Assembly: GCA_963757815.1 (NCBI GenBank)
Contig: CAVWSN010000032.1
Span: forward strand, 1-64,000
Direction of reading: 5' to 3'
Source: JACVRW01 sp963757815
Lineage (GTDB): Bacteria; Actinomycetota; Thermoleophilia; Solirubrobacterales; Thermoleophilaceae
DNA: 64,000 nt
Below the pieces are notes generated by a model that was not told the DNA's origin, ran no database searches, and saw nothing but the letters and a program-made list of their open reading frames with translations. The position numbers and the translations under genes are program-made. Of this stretch, positions 16,680 through 24,445 are shown piece after piece; the first letter of the stretch is position 1; each line of letters starts with the position of its first letter.

Positions 16680-18425
16680 TCAGGGGTCGATTGCCTGTCG
16701 GCGGATGAGACCCGCGCGCCGGCGGCCAGGTTGGAAGGTTGCCTGGTCGGGCGATTCCGGCGTGACCTCGGTCTCGGGCGGCGGGGGCGAGGTGAGCGCG
16801 GTGGGATCCTGGGTCGGATCGGGAGTCGGCGGAGCGGCTGCCGGCTCGTCGGGTGGGGCCTCCGGCGGCGGGCTGAGCAGGCGCTCGAGTCGCCGGCGCG
16901 CCCGGCGGCCGCCAGGGGCGGGCTCGGTGCCGGGTTCCGTGCCGGACTCGGGCACGGCGAGCACGCGAGGCCCAGGGCGCGCCCTGGGGCGCGCGACGGG
17001 CGGAGTCGTGTCCTCGGGGAGAACAAGCTCGATCCGCCTGCGGCGTCTCGGCGGGCGCTCCGTGGGGGCGTTTCCCAGGCGGTGACGTCGCACAAGGCGG
17101 CGGATCCTGCGCGGCGGTAAGCCGGTCCTGCGGCTCAGTCGCACCAGACGGCGAAGCCTGCGCGGGGGCACGCCGGCCCTGAGGCTCAGGCGCCTCAGCG
17201 CTGCCCGCCGAGTCCGGGCTCGCATGCGAGGGCCGAGCAACGGCGCTCCGGCGATCCGCCGCCGCGAGCCGGCGGTGCGCGGGTCGGGAACGGGCCCGGT
17301 CTGCGGAGCTCCTGACGAACCGGTCGATGTGAGCAGCTCCGGGGCGGCGTTGGGCTGGGCCCTGTTCGGAAGAGCCCCCCGGGGCGCTGTGCCCGGGGCC
17401 AGCCGGACGGTCGAGCCCGCCCCAGCGCCCGCAGCCTGCTCACGGTTGCCGTGATCGTCGAGCGCGACGACGCCGCCCGACACCCCGGCGCCCGCGACCG
17501 CCGCGGTCACAGCGACCTTGGCGACGAGCGCCTTGACGGCGAGGCCGCCGGCGGTGGCCACGGCGCCTCCGCCGCCGGCCGAGGCGGCGCTCGCCGCGGC
17601 GCCCACCGACGCGGCGCCAGCCGCCGCGGCCGCACCGCCCGAGCCCGACGCGCCGGCGCCTGTGAGTACCGCCGCCTTGAGGCCGGCGGTCGGCGCCACC
17701 GGCAGCACCAGCGCGAGCGCGGAGCGCTGGTGTGCGACGGCCAGGCGGTACGAATCACACGGCGCGCACTGGCGCAGATGGCGGCGGAGCGCCCCGCGCC
17801 GCAACAGGCCGCCTCGCGCGACCTCGAGCTGGTCGCGGATCTCCTCACAGGGGGTGGCGCGCGCGTCGCGGTCGGCGATCAGCGCCGCGCGCGCCTGGAA
17901 GACGAGCGCCTTGACCTTGCCGGGCGCACAGCCGATCACGGACGCGATCTCCGCATGGTTCAGGTCGCCGAGCTCGAACAGGACCAGCGCCCCGCGCTGA
18001 TCCTCGGGGAGCCGCGCCAGATCGCGGACCAGCTCGCGCAGCTCGGAACGGCGCTGGACGTCGTCGGCCAATCCGTCGGAGCTGGGCTCGAGGTCGTCGG
18101 CCGGCAGGGCGGCGTCACGACGCGCGGCAAGCAGCGTGCGGCAGCGATTGCGCGCGATCGCGAACAGCCACGGCCGCATCGCGTCGGGCAGCCGACCCTG
18201 GCGCAGCGCGTGGTGAGCGCGCAGGAAGGTCTGCTGCAGTGCGTCCTCGCCGTCCTCGCGGTTGCCGAGCATGTGGCGGCAGAACGAGAGCAGCGACGCG
18301 TGGTGGCGGTCGTAGAGCGCTTCGAACGCGTCTTGATCGCCGTCGCGCACGAGCGCGGCGAGCCGGACGTCGTCGAGCCGCCGAAGCCGGCGAGCTCCTG
18401 CGCGATGCCCCGTGAGGCTGCCCAT
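16680..18425 (-). CDS. ECF sigma factor with fused zinc-finger-like and long C-terminal extension
   Basis: The protein is about 581 aa, three times a normal ECF factor. Residues ~20-190 carry sigma region 2 (F-E-A-L-Y-D-R-H-H-A-S-L-L-S-F, then E-D-A-L-Q-Q-T-F-L-R-A) and region 4 (L-P-E-D-Q-R-G-A-L-V-L-F-E, then I-A-S-V-I-G-C-A-P-G-K-V-K). Next comes an HxxxCxxC pattern (R-R-H-L-R-Q-C-A-P-C) like zinc-binding anti-sigma domains, an Ala/Gly-rich hydrophobic stretch that may span the membrane, and an Arg/Pro-rich tail with near-repeats of P-P-R-R-L-R-R-L-V-R. The fused finger and helix suggest a self-contained, membrane-linked sigma/anti-sigma unit. The function of the tail is unknown. Confidence 0.88.
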   Translation of the reverse strand: MGSLTGHRAGARRLRRLDDVRLAALVRDGDQDAFEALYDRHHASLLSFCRHMLGNREDGEDALQQTFLRAHHALRQGRLPDAMRPWLFAIARNRCRTLLAARRDAALPADDLEPSSDGLADDVQRRSELRELVRDLARLPEDQRGALVLFELGDLNHAEIASVIGCAPGKVKALVFQARAALIADRDARATPCEEIRDQLEVARGGLLRRGALRRHLRQCAPCDSYRLAVAHQRSALALVLPVAPTAGLKAAVLTGAGASGSGGAAAAAGAASVGAAASAASAGGGGAVATAGGLAVKALVAKVAVTAAVAGAGVSGGVVALDDHGNREQAAGAGAGSTVRLAPGTAPRGALPNRAQPNAAPELLTSTGSSGAPQTGPVPDPRTAGSRRRIAGAPLLGPRMRARTRRAALRRLSLRAGVPPRRLRRLVRLSRRTGLPPRRIRRLVRRHRLGNAPTERPPRRRRRIELVLPEDTTPPVARPRARPGPRVLAVPESGTEPGTEPAPGGRRARRRLERLLSPPPEAPPDEPAAAPPTPDPTQDPTALTSPPPPETEVTPESPDQATFQPGRRRAGLIRRQAIDP

Positions 18426-18458
18426 GTTCGCTTGGACGCTCTCGGCGGGCGGTTTATT

Positions 18459-18480
18459 GAGTGAGGTTCCTCACGCTCGC
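18459..18480 (-). promoter_or_regulatory. Candidate regulatory motif upstream of the ECF sigma gene
   Basis: It contains the perfect palindrome GTGAGG-TT-CCTCAC (18461-18474) followed by GCTCGC, 33 bases upstream of the sigma start codon. The same 22-bp block, with 3 mismatches, recurs upstream of the TmpA-like gene at 21093-21114 in the same orientation relative to its gene. It may be an autoregulated ECF promoter element or a repressor site. Confidence 0.5.
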
Positions 18481-18648
18481 TCGCACGTGGCCGACCCGCG
18501 CGCGGACCTCGGCTCATCTCGTCGACAGCCACCCCACACGAAGGGAAGTCGACGTGTTCACGAAGCAGGGCGTTACCACACTCCCGACATTCGCAAAGAT
18601 CACGGCCCTGGAGGCGGGAACAGTCGCCGGCCCGTGAGGGAGTCCTGG

Positions 18649-19053
18649 TCACGCCCCGACGACCGTCAGGCCCAGTGAGCGGGCGGCCTGTGCCTGGCGG
18701 ACGTCGAAGGTGAGGAAGGGCACGGCGGGGCCGCCGATGCGCTGCGCGGCGGCGAGGTGCAGGGCATCGAGGGTGCGGACGCCCGTGACCTCGGCGATCT
18801 GTGCGGCGCCGTCGCACGTGACTTCGTCGAGCTCGACGATCGATATGGCCTCGAGGTCCGTCCCGAACGCCGACCGTGCGGTCGCGAGCTCGCGCCGCGC
18901 GAGCAACCGAGCGAGGTTGCGGCGCACCTCGACGATGGTATGGCGTCCGGTCAGCAGCGACGGATCACTCCGCAACAGCGAGTCGGCCAGCTCCGAATCC
19001 GGTTCGTCCACGTAGCGCTTCAGGAGAGCGCTCGCATCGACGTAGAGGCTCAC
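18649..19053 (-). CDS. vapC: PIN-domain ribonuclease toxin (VapC)
   Basis: The protein is about 134 aa, typical for VapC. The acidic residues of the PIN active site are visible: Asp in S-L-Y-V-D-A-S-A-L-L-K, Glu in T-I-V-E-V-R-R, Asp in R-T-L-D-A-L-H-L-A-A-A and a final Asp in L-T-F-D-V-R-Q-A. PIN toxins cleave RNA with Mg2+ unless bound by VapB. GTG 19053 overlaps the antitoxin stop by 4 bases (GTGA), so the two are coupled. Confidence 0.88.
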   Translation of the reverse strand: MSLYVDASALLKRYVDEPDSELADSLLRSDPSLLTGRHTIVEVRRNLARLLARRELATARSAFGTDLEAISIVELDEVTCDGAAQIAEVTGVRTLDALHLAAAQRIGGPAVPFLTFDVRQAQAARSLGLTVVGA

Positions 19054-19311
19054 TCGCCGCGATCCTCTGCCAGCACATCGAGGACCCGGCCGGATGATTT
19101 CGCGCGGGTGACAGGACGGAGAGCCTCTCCCGAGCCGGCCTTGATCCATCCCTCGGACATGCCCTGGTCGACTCGCGCGCGCCCGGGAAGGGGACCCAGC
19201 AAAGCCTTGGGACGCCCCCGATCGGTTACTCGAAGAAGCTCGCCGCCGTTCGGCGCGATCGAGGTACTCCGACAGGCGCTGCTTGAGCTCGCGAACACCT
19301 ACGTCAGCCAT
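19050..19311 (-). pseudogene. Phd/YefM-type antitoxin of VapC, one extra base
   Basis: The N-terminus is a clear prevent-host-death-type start (MADVGVRELKQRLSEYLDRA-E-R). The frame is then off by one: removing one base in the GAACGGCGGCGAG stretch (~19247) restores G-E-L-L-R-V-T-D-R-G-R-P-K-A-L-L, which is the rest of the DNA-binding fold, and a C-terminal toxin-binding tail ending at 19050. The span is 262 bases, 3n+1. With an intact VapC alongside, true loss of the antitoxin would be lethal, so an error in the sequence is the likelier explanation. Confidence 0.75.
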
Positions 19312-19343
19312 GTGGACATCTTAGTACTACTAAGTGTCCACAT
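19310..19343. promoter_or_regulatory. 34-bp palindrome at the antitoxin start: probable autoregulatory operator
   Basis: ATGTGGACA (19310-19318) pairs with TGTCCACAT (19335-19343), and inside it CTTAGTA pairs with TACTAAG around a central C; one unpaired T follows the left outer arm. It overlaps the antitoxin start codon (CAT 19309-19311 on the plus strand). VapB-type antitoxins repress their own operon through such sites. Confidence 0.7.
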
Positions 19344-19349
19344 TGGCGC

Positions 19350-19558
19350 GCGCTGCTCGGCCACGAACCTGGGCAGGAGCGCGAGCGCTCCTGCCAGATC
19401 CGGGGCATCAACCCGCCACCACCAGCCATGTTCGCCTGCGAGGCAGCTCGATGGCACGCGGCCATGCCCGAGGGGAGCGGTCGAAGCTCTGCCAAGCGGC
19501 GAACGCAGCCAGCACATTCGCGCGGCTGGTGCTGGTGGTTGAGGAGGAAGACGGGCAC
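19350..19558 (-). pseudogene. Degenerate small gene, pieces in three frames
   Basis: Three reading frames contribute coherent fragments in order: V-F-L-L-N-H-Q-H-Q-P-R-E-C from ~19552, A-A-F-A-A-W-Q-S-F-D next, then H-G-R-V-P-S-S-C-L-A-G-E-H-G-W-W-W-R-V-D followed by L-A-L-L-P-R-F-V-A-E. Together they would make a small (~70-80 aa) protein. No family is assigned with confidence. The rest of 19344-19652 holds nothing else recognisable. Confidence 0.4.
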
Positions 19559-19652
19559 AGCTCGGATCCTGGCCCGAAAGCCGCTTCTCCACATCGGGGA
19601 GGCACCCTGAACCTGCACCCTGAACTGGGTCCAGGGGCCCTCGTCGCAGGGC

Positions 19653-21041
19653 TCAGGAGTCCCAGATCGGCCCGAAGGCCGGGATGCCGAGTCGCTCGAT
19701 CCCGTGCACGACGCGCCAGGTCGTCGTCTTGTTGCTCACGACAAAGACGGCCTCCGCGTCGAAGTCGCGGCACGCCTCGTACGCCAGCTTCAGGAGGTCG
19801 GGCTTCCCGAGCTGCGTGGTGTCCCAAATGACCGCATCGGGCTGCGCCGCCTCTACTTCGTCGACGAGGGCATCGCCGTAGGTCGCCCGCGGGTTCCTCG
19901 TAGACCATACGAGCTTGGCAGGGACCCGAGCGGCCAGGATCTGTCCGAGGCAGGGTCCGATGCCGCTGCCCGTGACGACGTAGATCACCCGCTTGTAGAG
20001 GGCCGCGACCTTCGCCATGGGCGCTGCGGTTGGGATGCCTCGCACCCAGACGTGCGACGGAGGATCGTCGATGAACCTGCCGGTCCAGTCGCCGGCACGT
20101 GAGATCAGCAGTCGATAGCCCTGTCGACCGGGCGTCGTCACGGTCGCAAACGCGTGCCACTCCCGGAGCGGGTTGCGGCTGATCCCGACCGCTGAGGCGA
20201 CCGCCGGCGTGACGCCGTAGTCGAATCGGACGATGACGGCATGCGCAGACGGGCGTTCGACCGTCACCGGGACCCGCCGCAGTCGCAGCCACGGCGAGAC
20301 GATGCAGGCCGTCACCAGCGCCAGCACCCAGACCTCCCAGCTCGACGCGAGTGCGCCGAAGGCCGAGGCGTCGCCGCGCTGGACGAGGGCGAGGTGCACG
20401 GTCAGCGCCCAGAACACCGCGATCGCCGTCCAACCACCGAACCGGTGGGTGATCTCGAACACGTTGTGCGCTCGATTCCTCACCGCCGGCGCCGCGCAGA
20501 CGACGACGAGCACCGCCAAAGCCGCGAGGGTGTAGGCCAGGATCACGGTCGTGAGGGAGACGCCGGCGGGCTCCCGCAAGCGAGCGATCGTGGCTACGCA
20601 GGTGAACGCGCAGAGCCACGCCGTCCCGGCGAGCGCGGCGCCGACGTGGATGCCCCCGATGTGGTGCACCTTCGAGACCGTCCAGCGGATCCACAGCGGC
20701 CAGGACGACGATCCGCGACCGGCCAGTCCGAACAAGACATTGAGGACGTGCTGCTGGCGAATCACGACGGCGGCAGCGAAGTTCAGGAGCGTCAGGGTCG
20801 CGAGCGCCGACAGTGCGCTCCCGTCGTCGATCAGCCAATCGCCACGGTCTTGGTGGTACCAGAAGACCGCGACGTTGATCAGCCCCACGAGGAGGATGAG
20901 CCGGTAGTAAGGCATCAGGCGCGGGTGCTTGAGGAGCCGGCGAGTCGCGCGCGTAGGCCTCGGCGGGGAAGCCGGCCTGAGCCCGATCGATGCCTGGGGC
21001 GCAACGGCAGCGGCGCATGCGGTCGGGTCCATGGGACACAC
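19653..21041 (-). CDS. TmpA-like integral membrane oxidoreductase (ferric-reductase-like)
   Basis: The protein is about 462 aa. Residues ~40-260 contain about six hydrophobic segments with conserved His (V-H-H-I-G-G-I-H-V-G; E-I-T-H-R-F-G-G-W). The C-terminal ~200 residues are cytoplasmic and ferredoxin-reductase-like, with V-V-T-G-S-G-I-G-P-C-L-G-Q-I as the nucleotide-binding turn and a W-S-T-R-N-P strand. This fits the TmpA-like membrane proteins, which resemble ferric reductases but lack classical bis-haem spacing. Reaction and substrate are unknown. The upstream region shares a 22-bp motif with that of the ECF sigma gene, so the two may be co-regulated. Confidence 0.72.
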   Translation of the reverse strand: MCPMDPTACAAAVAPQASIGLRPASPPRPTRATRRLLKHPRLMPYYRLILLVGLINVAVFWYHQDRGDWLIDDGSALSALATLTLLNFAAAVVIRQQHVLNVLFGLAGRGSSSWPLWIRWTVSKVHHIGGIHVGAALAGTAWLCAFTCVATIARLREPAGVSLTTVILAYTLAALAVLVVVCAAPAVRNRAHNVFEITHRFGGWTAIAVFWALTVHLALVQRGDASAFGALASSWEVWVLALVTACIVSPWLRLRRVPVTVERPSAHAVIVRFDYGVTPAVASAVGISRNPLREWHAFATVTTPGRQGYRLLISRAGDWTGRFIDDPPSHVWVRGIPTAAPMAKVAALYKRVIYVVTGSGIGPCLGQILAARVPAKLVWSTRNPRATYGDALVDEVEAAQPDAVIWDTTQLGKPDLLKLAYEACRDFDAEAVFVVSNKTTTWRVVHGIERLGIPAFGPIWDS

Positions 21042-21092
21042 GACGACGGCGCTCAGCCGGCTATTCCCGATGCACGCCGCGCGCCGCTTGTC

Positions 21093-21114
21093 GAGTGATG
21101 CACCTCACGCTCGC
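21093..21114 (-). promoter_or_regulatory. Second copy of the sigma-gene upstream motif
   Basis: 19 of 22 bases match the block at 18459-18480: GAGTGA, a variable centre, then CCTCACGCTCGC. It is 51 bases upstream of the TmpA-like start codon (21041) in the same orientation relative to its gene. Confidence 0.5.
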
Positions 21115-21155
21115 GCCCCCGATACCGCCACGGGCGACGGCGAGCCCCTGCCTAC

Positions 21156-21989
21156 TCAGCGCTTCACGGCAACCAGCGAGATGCTCTCGACCTCGTAGGT
21201 GCTGCAGGCCTCGAGCGCCCGGTCGGAGATGAAGCGGTAGTCGTTCTTCCGGACCTCGTTGACCTGCATGCCCTGTGCCTCAATCGCGTCGAGGTAGGCG
21301 TTCCGGGGGATCGCCCCGGCGATGCAGGCGGCCCAGAGCTCGACGTTACGCCTGGTGCGCTCCTTCAGCGCTCGCCCGCTCACGATGTCGGCTATCGCCA
21401 GCCGGCCGCCGGGCCGCAGCACCCGCGCCGCCTCGGCGAAGACCAGGCCCTTGACCGGAGAGAGGTTGATGACGCCGTTGGAGAGGACCGCGTCGAAGCT
21501 CTCGTCCTCGAACGGGAGCTCCTCGATATGCGCCTCGACGAGCTCGACCTGCGAAAACCCCGCTTGGTCGCGAAGCCGCGCGGCCTTCTTGAGCTGCTCG
21601 TCGGTGATGTCGACCCCGACGACACGGCCTGCCTCGCCCACCAGCACAGCGGCACAGAAGACGTCGGTACCGGATCCCGAGCCGAGGTCGAGCACTTCTT
21701 CGCCGGGCTCGAGCGCGGCGAGGTCGAGGTAATGGCCAACCCCCGCGAAGGACGCGACGGCGCCGGCCGGGATCGCGTCGAGGAGCTCGCCGGAATATCC
21801 GAGGTGCTCGGCCAAGCCCCTGCCTACCTCGAAGTGGAGCTCTGCCTCCTCCTCGCGGGCCACGTGGCGGTACATGTCCTTGACCTCCGCCTCGAGTCGC
21901 TCGCCGTCGACGAGCGAGCTTGCGTCGAGTTGAGGCAGGGCCTCCGCTTGGCGCATCTCGTCCGCGGTGGGGCCAGTCCTGATACTCAT
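21156..21989 (-). CDS. SAM-dependent methyltransferase, ArsM-like
   Basis: The protein is about 277 aa. The SAM-binding motif is V-L-D-L-G-S-G-S-G-T-D near residue 100, motif II V-V-G-V-D-I-T, and post-motif L-S-N-G-V-I-N-L-S-P-V-K-G. L-R-P-G-G-R-L-A-I-A-D-I and W-A-A-C-I-A-G-A-I-P match the arsenite-methyltransferase branch. Only one or two of the four ArsM cysteines are evident (A-A-C-I-A; E-A-C-S-T), so true arsenite activity is doubtful. AGGAGG lies 5 bases before the ATG. It stands alone; no ars genes are nearby. Confidence 0.82.
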   Translation of the reverse strand: MSIRTGPTADEMRQAEALPQLDASSLVDGERLEAEVKDMYRHVAREEEAELHFEVGRGLAEHLGYSGELLDAIPAGAVASFAGVGHYLDLAALEPGEEVLDLGSGSGTDVFCAAVLVGEAGRVVGVDITDEQLKKAARLRDQAGFSQVELVEAHIEELPFEDESFDAVLSNGVINLSPVKGLVFAEAARVLRPGGRLAIADIVSGRALKERTRRNVELWAACIAGAIPRNAYLDAIEAQGMQVNEVRKNDYRFISDRALEACSTYEVESISLVAVKR

Positions 21990-22105
21990 TGGGACCTCCT
22001 GAGGGCCATGGTTGCGAGTCCGCCCCCGCCGCGCCGATTCTACCGGGAGTGATTCCCCGCACCCGGAGTCCGTACGGCCAGACCGAGCATGCGCCGCGTA
22101 ACGCC

Positions 22106-22411
22106 ATGAGCGACGCCGGCGAGATCGCCCGCTTCTACGACCGCTGCAGCGACCTCATGCGCGAGCTGCTCGACGCGCTCGCCGACGCCCCCGATCGGCC
22201 CCGCACGTTCCCGCAGATCGAGGACGCGATCGGCTGGCCGCGTCGCCGGATCGCTTCCGTGCTGGGCGGCGTCTCTCACCTGCGCCATACCGAGTTCGGC
22301 GGCCGCCGTCCCTACCACTTCCAGGACGACCGCCGCTCGGCGTCCGGCCGCTGGGAGATGTGGATGGATGCCGCCCAGGCCCGGGCCGTCCGTGCCGCAC
22401 GGCGCGACTAG
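22106..22411 (+). CDS. Small helical protein, DUF6416-like
   Basis: The protein is about 101 aa, starting at ATG 22106 (M-S-D-A-G-E-I-A-R-F-Y-D-R-C-S). It contains a winged-helix-like segment, R-T-F-P-Q-I-E-D-A-I-G-W-P-R-R-R-I-A-S-V-L-G-G, then a basic end with H-F-Q-D-D-R-R. The pattern resembles small DUF6416-type proteins of actinobacteria; a DNA-binding role is possible but unproven. It is divergent from the methyltransferase gene. Confidence 0.6.
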   Translation: MSDAGEIARFYDRCSDLMRELLDALADAPDRPRTFPQIEDAIGWPRRRIASVLGGVSHLRHTEFGGRRPYHFQDDRRSASGRWEMWMDAAQARAVRAARRD

Positions 22412-22439
22412 GGAGCGCTCCGCGGCGGGCGCTGAGCGA

Positions 22440-23396
22440 TCAGGCGACGGCCTTCACCGCGGCGGCGTCGTCCGCCGGGAGCTCGCCGCGGCCTGCGGGC
22501 ATCTCCATGCCGGCGGGCGCCGGGCGCGGCTTCCACGGCCAGCGCCCCTCGGCCGCGAGCCAGGAGCCGCCGGTGATCGTCACGAGGCCCGCGGCGGTCA
22601 GGACCGTGAAGCTCTCGGATAGGAGCGTCACGCCGTAGACCACGCTGAAGCCGGGCGCGATGTAGCCGACGAGCGAGGCGCGGGCCGGCCCGTCGCTCGA
22701 CACGAGCGAATAGAAGATCACGAAGGCCGCACCGGTGCAGAGCACGCCGAGCACGAGCAGCGACGAGATCGCCTCGAAGCCGGGTGCATGGGAGGGCAGG
22801 CTGAGCAGCGCGGCGGGCGCGGTGAGCAGGGCGGCGACGGCGGCGGTGGCGCCCACCATCGCCACGGGCTGCACGTCGCGCACCTGGCGCTTGACGACCC
22901 AGCCACCGATCCCGTAGCCGAAGCTCGCCGCGACGACCATCAGGCCGCCCGCCAGCGCGGCGCCGCCGCTGGTGTCGAGCCCGAGCAGCAGCGCCACCCC
23001 GCCGATGCCGATCGCCACGCCGCCCAGGCTCAGGCCCGAAGCGCGCTCCTGGCCTTCCTGGGCGAAGGCCAGCAGGAAGGTGAAGATCGGCGCCGTGGCG
23101 ACGAGGATGCCGGTCAGCGACGAGGAGATGTGCTGCTCGCCGGCGGCGATCAGCAGCAGCGGGCCGCCCATCTGAACCACCGCGAGAAGCAGGATCGGTG
23201 CGACGTTGGCGCGCAGTCCGCCGAGAGCGCCGCGGTGGGCGGCGAGCGGCAGCAGCACCAGCGCGGCCAGGGCCGTGCGCACGCTGACGATCACGGCCGG
23301 GCCCACATCGTCTTCGAGAGCGAGTTTGATGAACAGGTAGGACGAGCCCCAGAGCGCCGAAAGCGTGAGGAGCAGGATCCAGGAACGACGTGACAC
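22440..23396 (-). CDS. EamA/DMT-family transporter
   Basis: The protein is about 318 aa with about ten membrane helices in two EamA repeats. The first begins L-L-T-L-S-A-L-W-G-S-S-Y-L-F-I-K and the second G-Y-G-I-G-G-W-V-V-K. The end of repeat two has A-S-L-V-G-Y-I-A-P-G-F-S-V-V-Y-G, a family signature. Such proteins export amino acids or small metabolites across the inner membrane. The divergent LysR gene, 71 bases away, is its probable regulator. Confidence 0.88.
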   Translation of the reverse strand: MSRRSWILLLTLSALWGSSYLFIKLALEDDVGPAVIVSVRTALAALVLLPLAAHRGALGGLRANVAPILLLAVVQMGGPLLLIAAGEQHISSSLTGILVATAPIFTFLLAFAQEGQERASGLSLGGVAIGIGGVALLLGLDTSGGAALAGGLMVVAASFGYGIGGWVVKRQVRDVQPVAMVGATAAVAALLTAPAALLSLPSHAPGFEAISSLLVLGVLCTGAAFVIFYSLVSSDGPARASLVGYIAPGFSVVYGVTLLSESFTVLTAAGLVTITGGSWLAAEGRWPWKPRPAPAGMEMPAGRGELPADDAAAVKAVA

Positions 23397-23467
23397 CCTG
23401 CGTCAGGATCGCAGGCCGAGGCCATTAGTCCAATGGAGACTTCCCGGGTCAGCGATAAGCTGTGCTG

Positions 23468-24445
23468 ATGCTTGACGTCCGCCGCATGCGGGTTCTGCGC
23501 GAGGTGGCCGCGCGGGGCTCCTTCTCCGCCGCTGCCGAGGCGCTCAACTTCACGCAGTCCGCGGTCTCGCAGCATGTGGCCGCGCTCGAGCGGGAGACCG
23601 GTGCTCAGCTCGTCGAGCGCCGCGCCCGCGGTGTGCGCTTGACCGATGCCGGCAAGCTCTTGGTGGGCCACACCGACGCGATCCTGGCTCGCATCGAGTG
23701 CGCAGAGGACGACCTGGCCGCGCTCGCCGGCCTGCGCGGTGGCCGCTTGCGGCTCACCTCGTTCCAGAGCGGCGGTGCCACGCTCGCGCCCCGCGCCGTT
23801 GCGGAGTTCCGCGAGCGCCACCCGCACGTCGAGATGTCGATGATGGAGGCCGAGACCGAGGAAGCTACGCAGCGGCTGCGCGCCGGCGAGGCCGACCTCG
23901 CGTTGGTCTACGACCACCGGGCGCTGCCCGACCTGCTGCCGGCCGACCTCGAGCTCGTGCACCTGCTCGACGACCGCTATGAGGCGATCCTGCCGGCCGA
24001 CCACCGGCTCGCCCGGCGCCGCCGCCTCTCGGTCAGCGACCTTGGCGAGGAACCGTGGGTGGCCTCGACTTCCGCGATCGGCTGCCGCCGGATCACCGAG
24101 GCCGTCTGCCGCGAGGCGGGCTTCGAGCCCAAGGTGGCTTTCGAGGCCGACGAGACCCTCGCGGCGCAGGCCCTGGTGGCCGCGGGCGTGGGCGTATCGC
24201 TGCTGCCCCACCTTGCGCTCACGACGCGTCACCCCGGCGTCGTGGTCCGCACGCTGACCGACGCCCCCGAGCGCCGCATCTGGGCGGCGCGCCGCGAAGG
24301 CGCCTACGCCTCGCCGGCGAGCGACGCGATGCTGCAGATCATGCAGGACGTGGCCGGCGAGTTCCGCGAAGCGGCCCGCTGGAGCTCGTCGCCGGCTCGT
24401 AAGTCCGGGCTACCCCACTGTGAACGGGTCCCGGGTCTGCCCTGA
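23468..24445 (+). CDS. LysR-family transcriptional regulator
   Basis: The protein is about 325 aa. The N-terminal winged HTH reads M-R-V-L-R-E-V-A-A-R-G-S-F-S-A-A-A-E-A-L, then F-T-Q-S-A-V-S-Q-H-V-A-A-L-E. The periplasmic-binding-like effector domain follows, with G-V-G-V-S-L-L-P-H-L-A-L near residue 245. ATG 23468 is preferred over GTG 23462. A TAAGCT -10-like hexamer at 23456 leaves little leader. It probably controls the EamA gene from the shared 71-bp region, where ATTAG-N-CCAAT is a candidate LysR site. Its end overlaps the aldehyde dehydrogenase stop by 36 bases. Confidence 0.9.
   Translation: MLDVRRMRVLREVAARGSFSAAAEALNFTQSAVSQHVAALERETGAQLVERRARGVRLTDAGKLLVGHTDAILARIECAEDDLAALAGLRGGRLRLTSFQSGGATLAPRAVAEFRERHPHVEMSMMEAETEEATQRLRAGEADLALVYDHRALPDLLPADLELVHLLDDRYEAILPADHRLARRRRLSVSDLGEEPWVASTSAIGCRRITEAVCREAGFEPKVAFEADETLAAQALVAAGVGVSLLPHLALTTRHPGVVVRTLTDAPERRIWAARREGAYASPASDAMLQIMQDVAGEFREAARWSSSPARKSGLPHCERVPGLP

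Noticed and set aside
19050..19311. Programmed ribosomal frameshifting in the antitoxin
   Set aside because: No slippery heptamer or stimulatory hairpin was seen, and many other genes here carry the same kind of one-base insertion.
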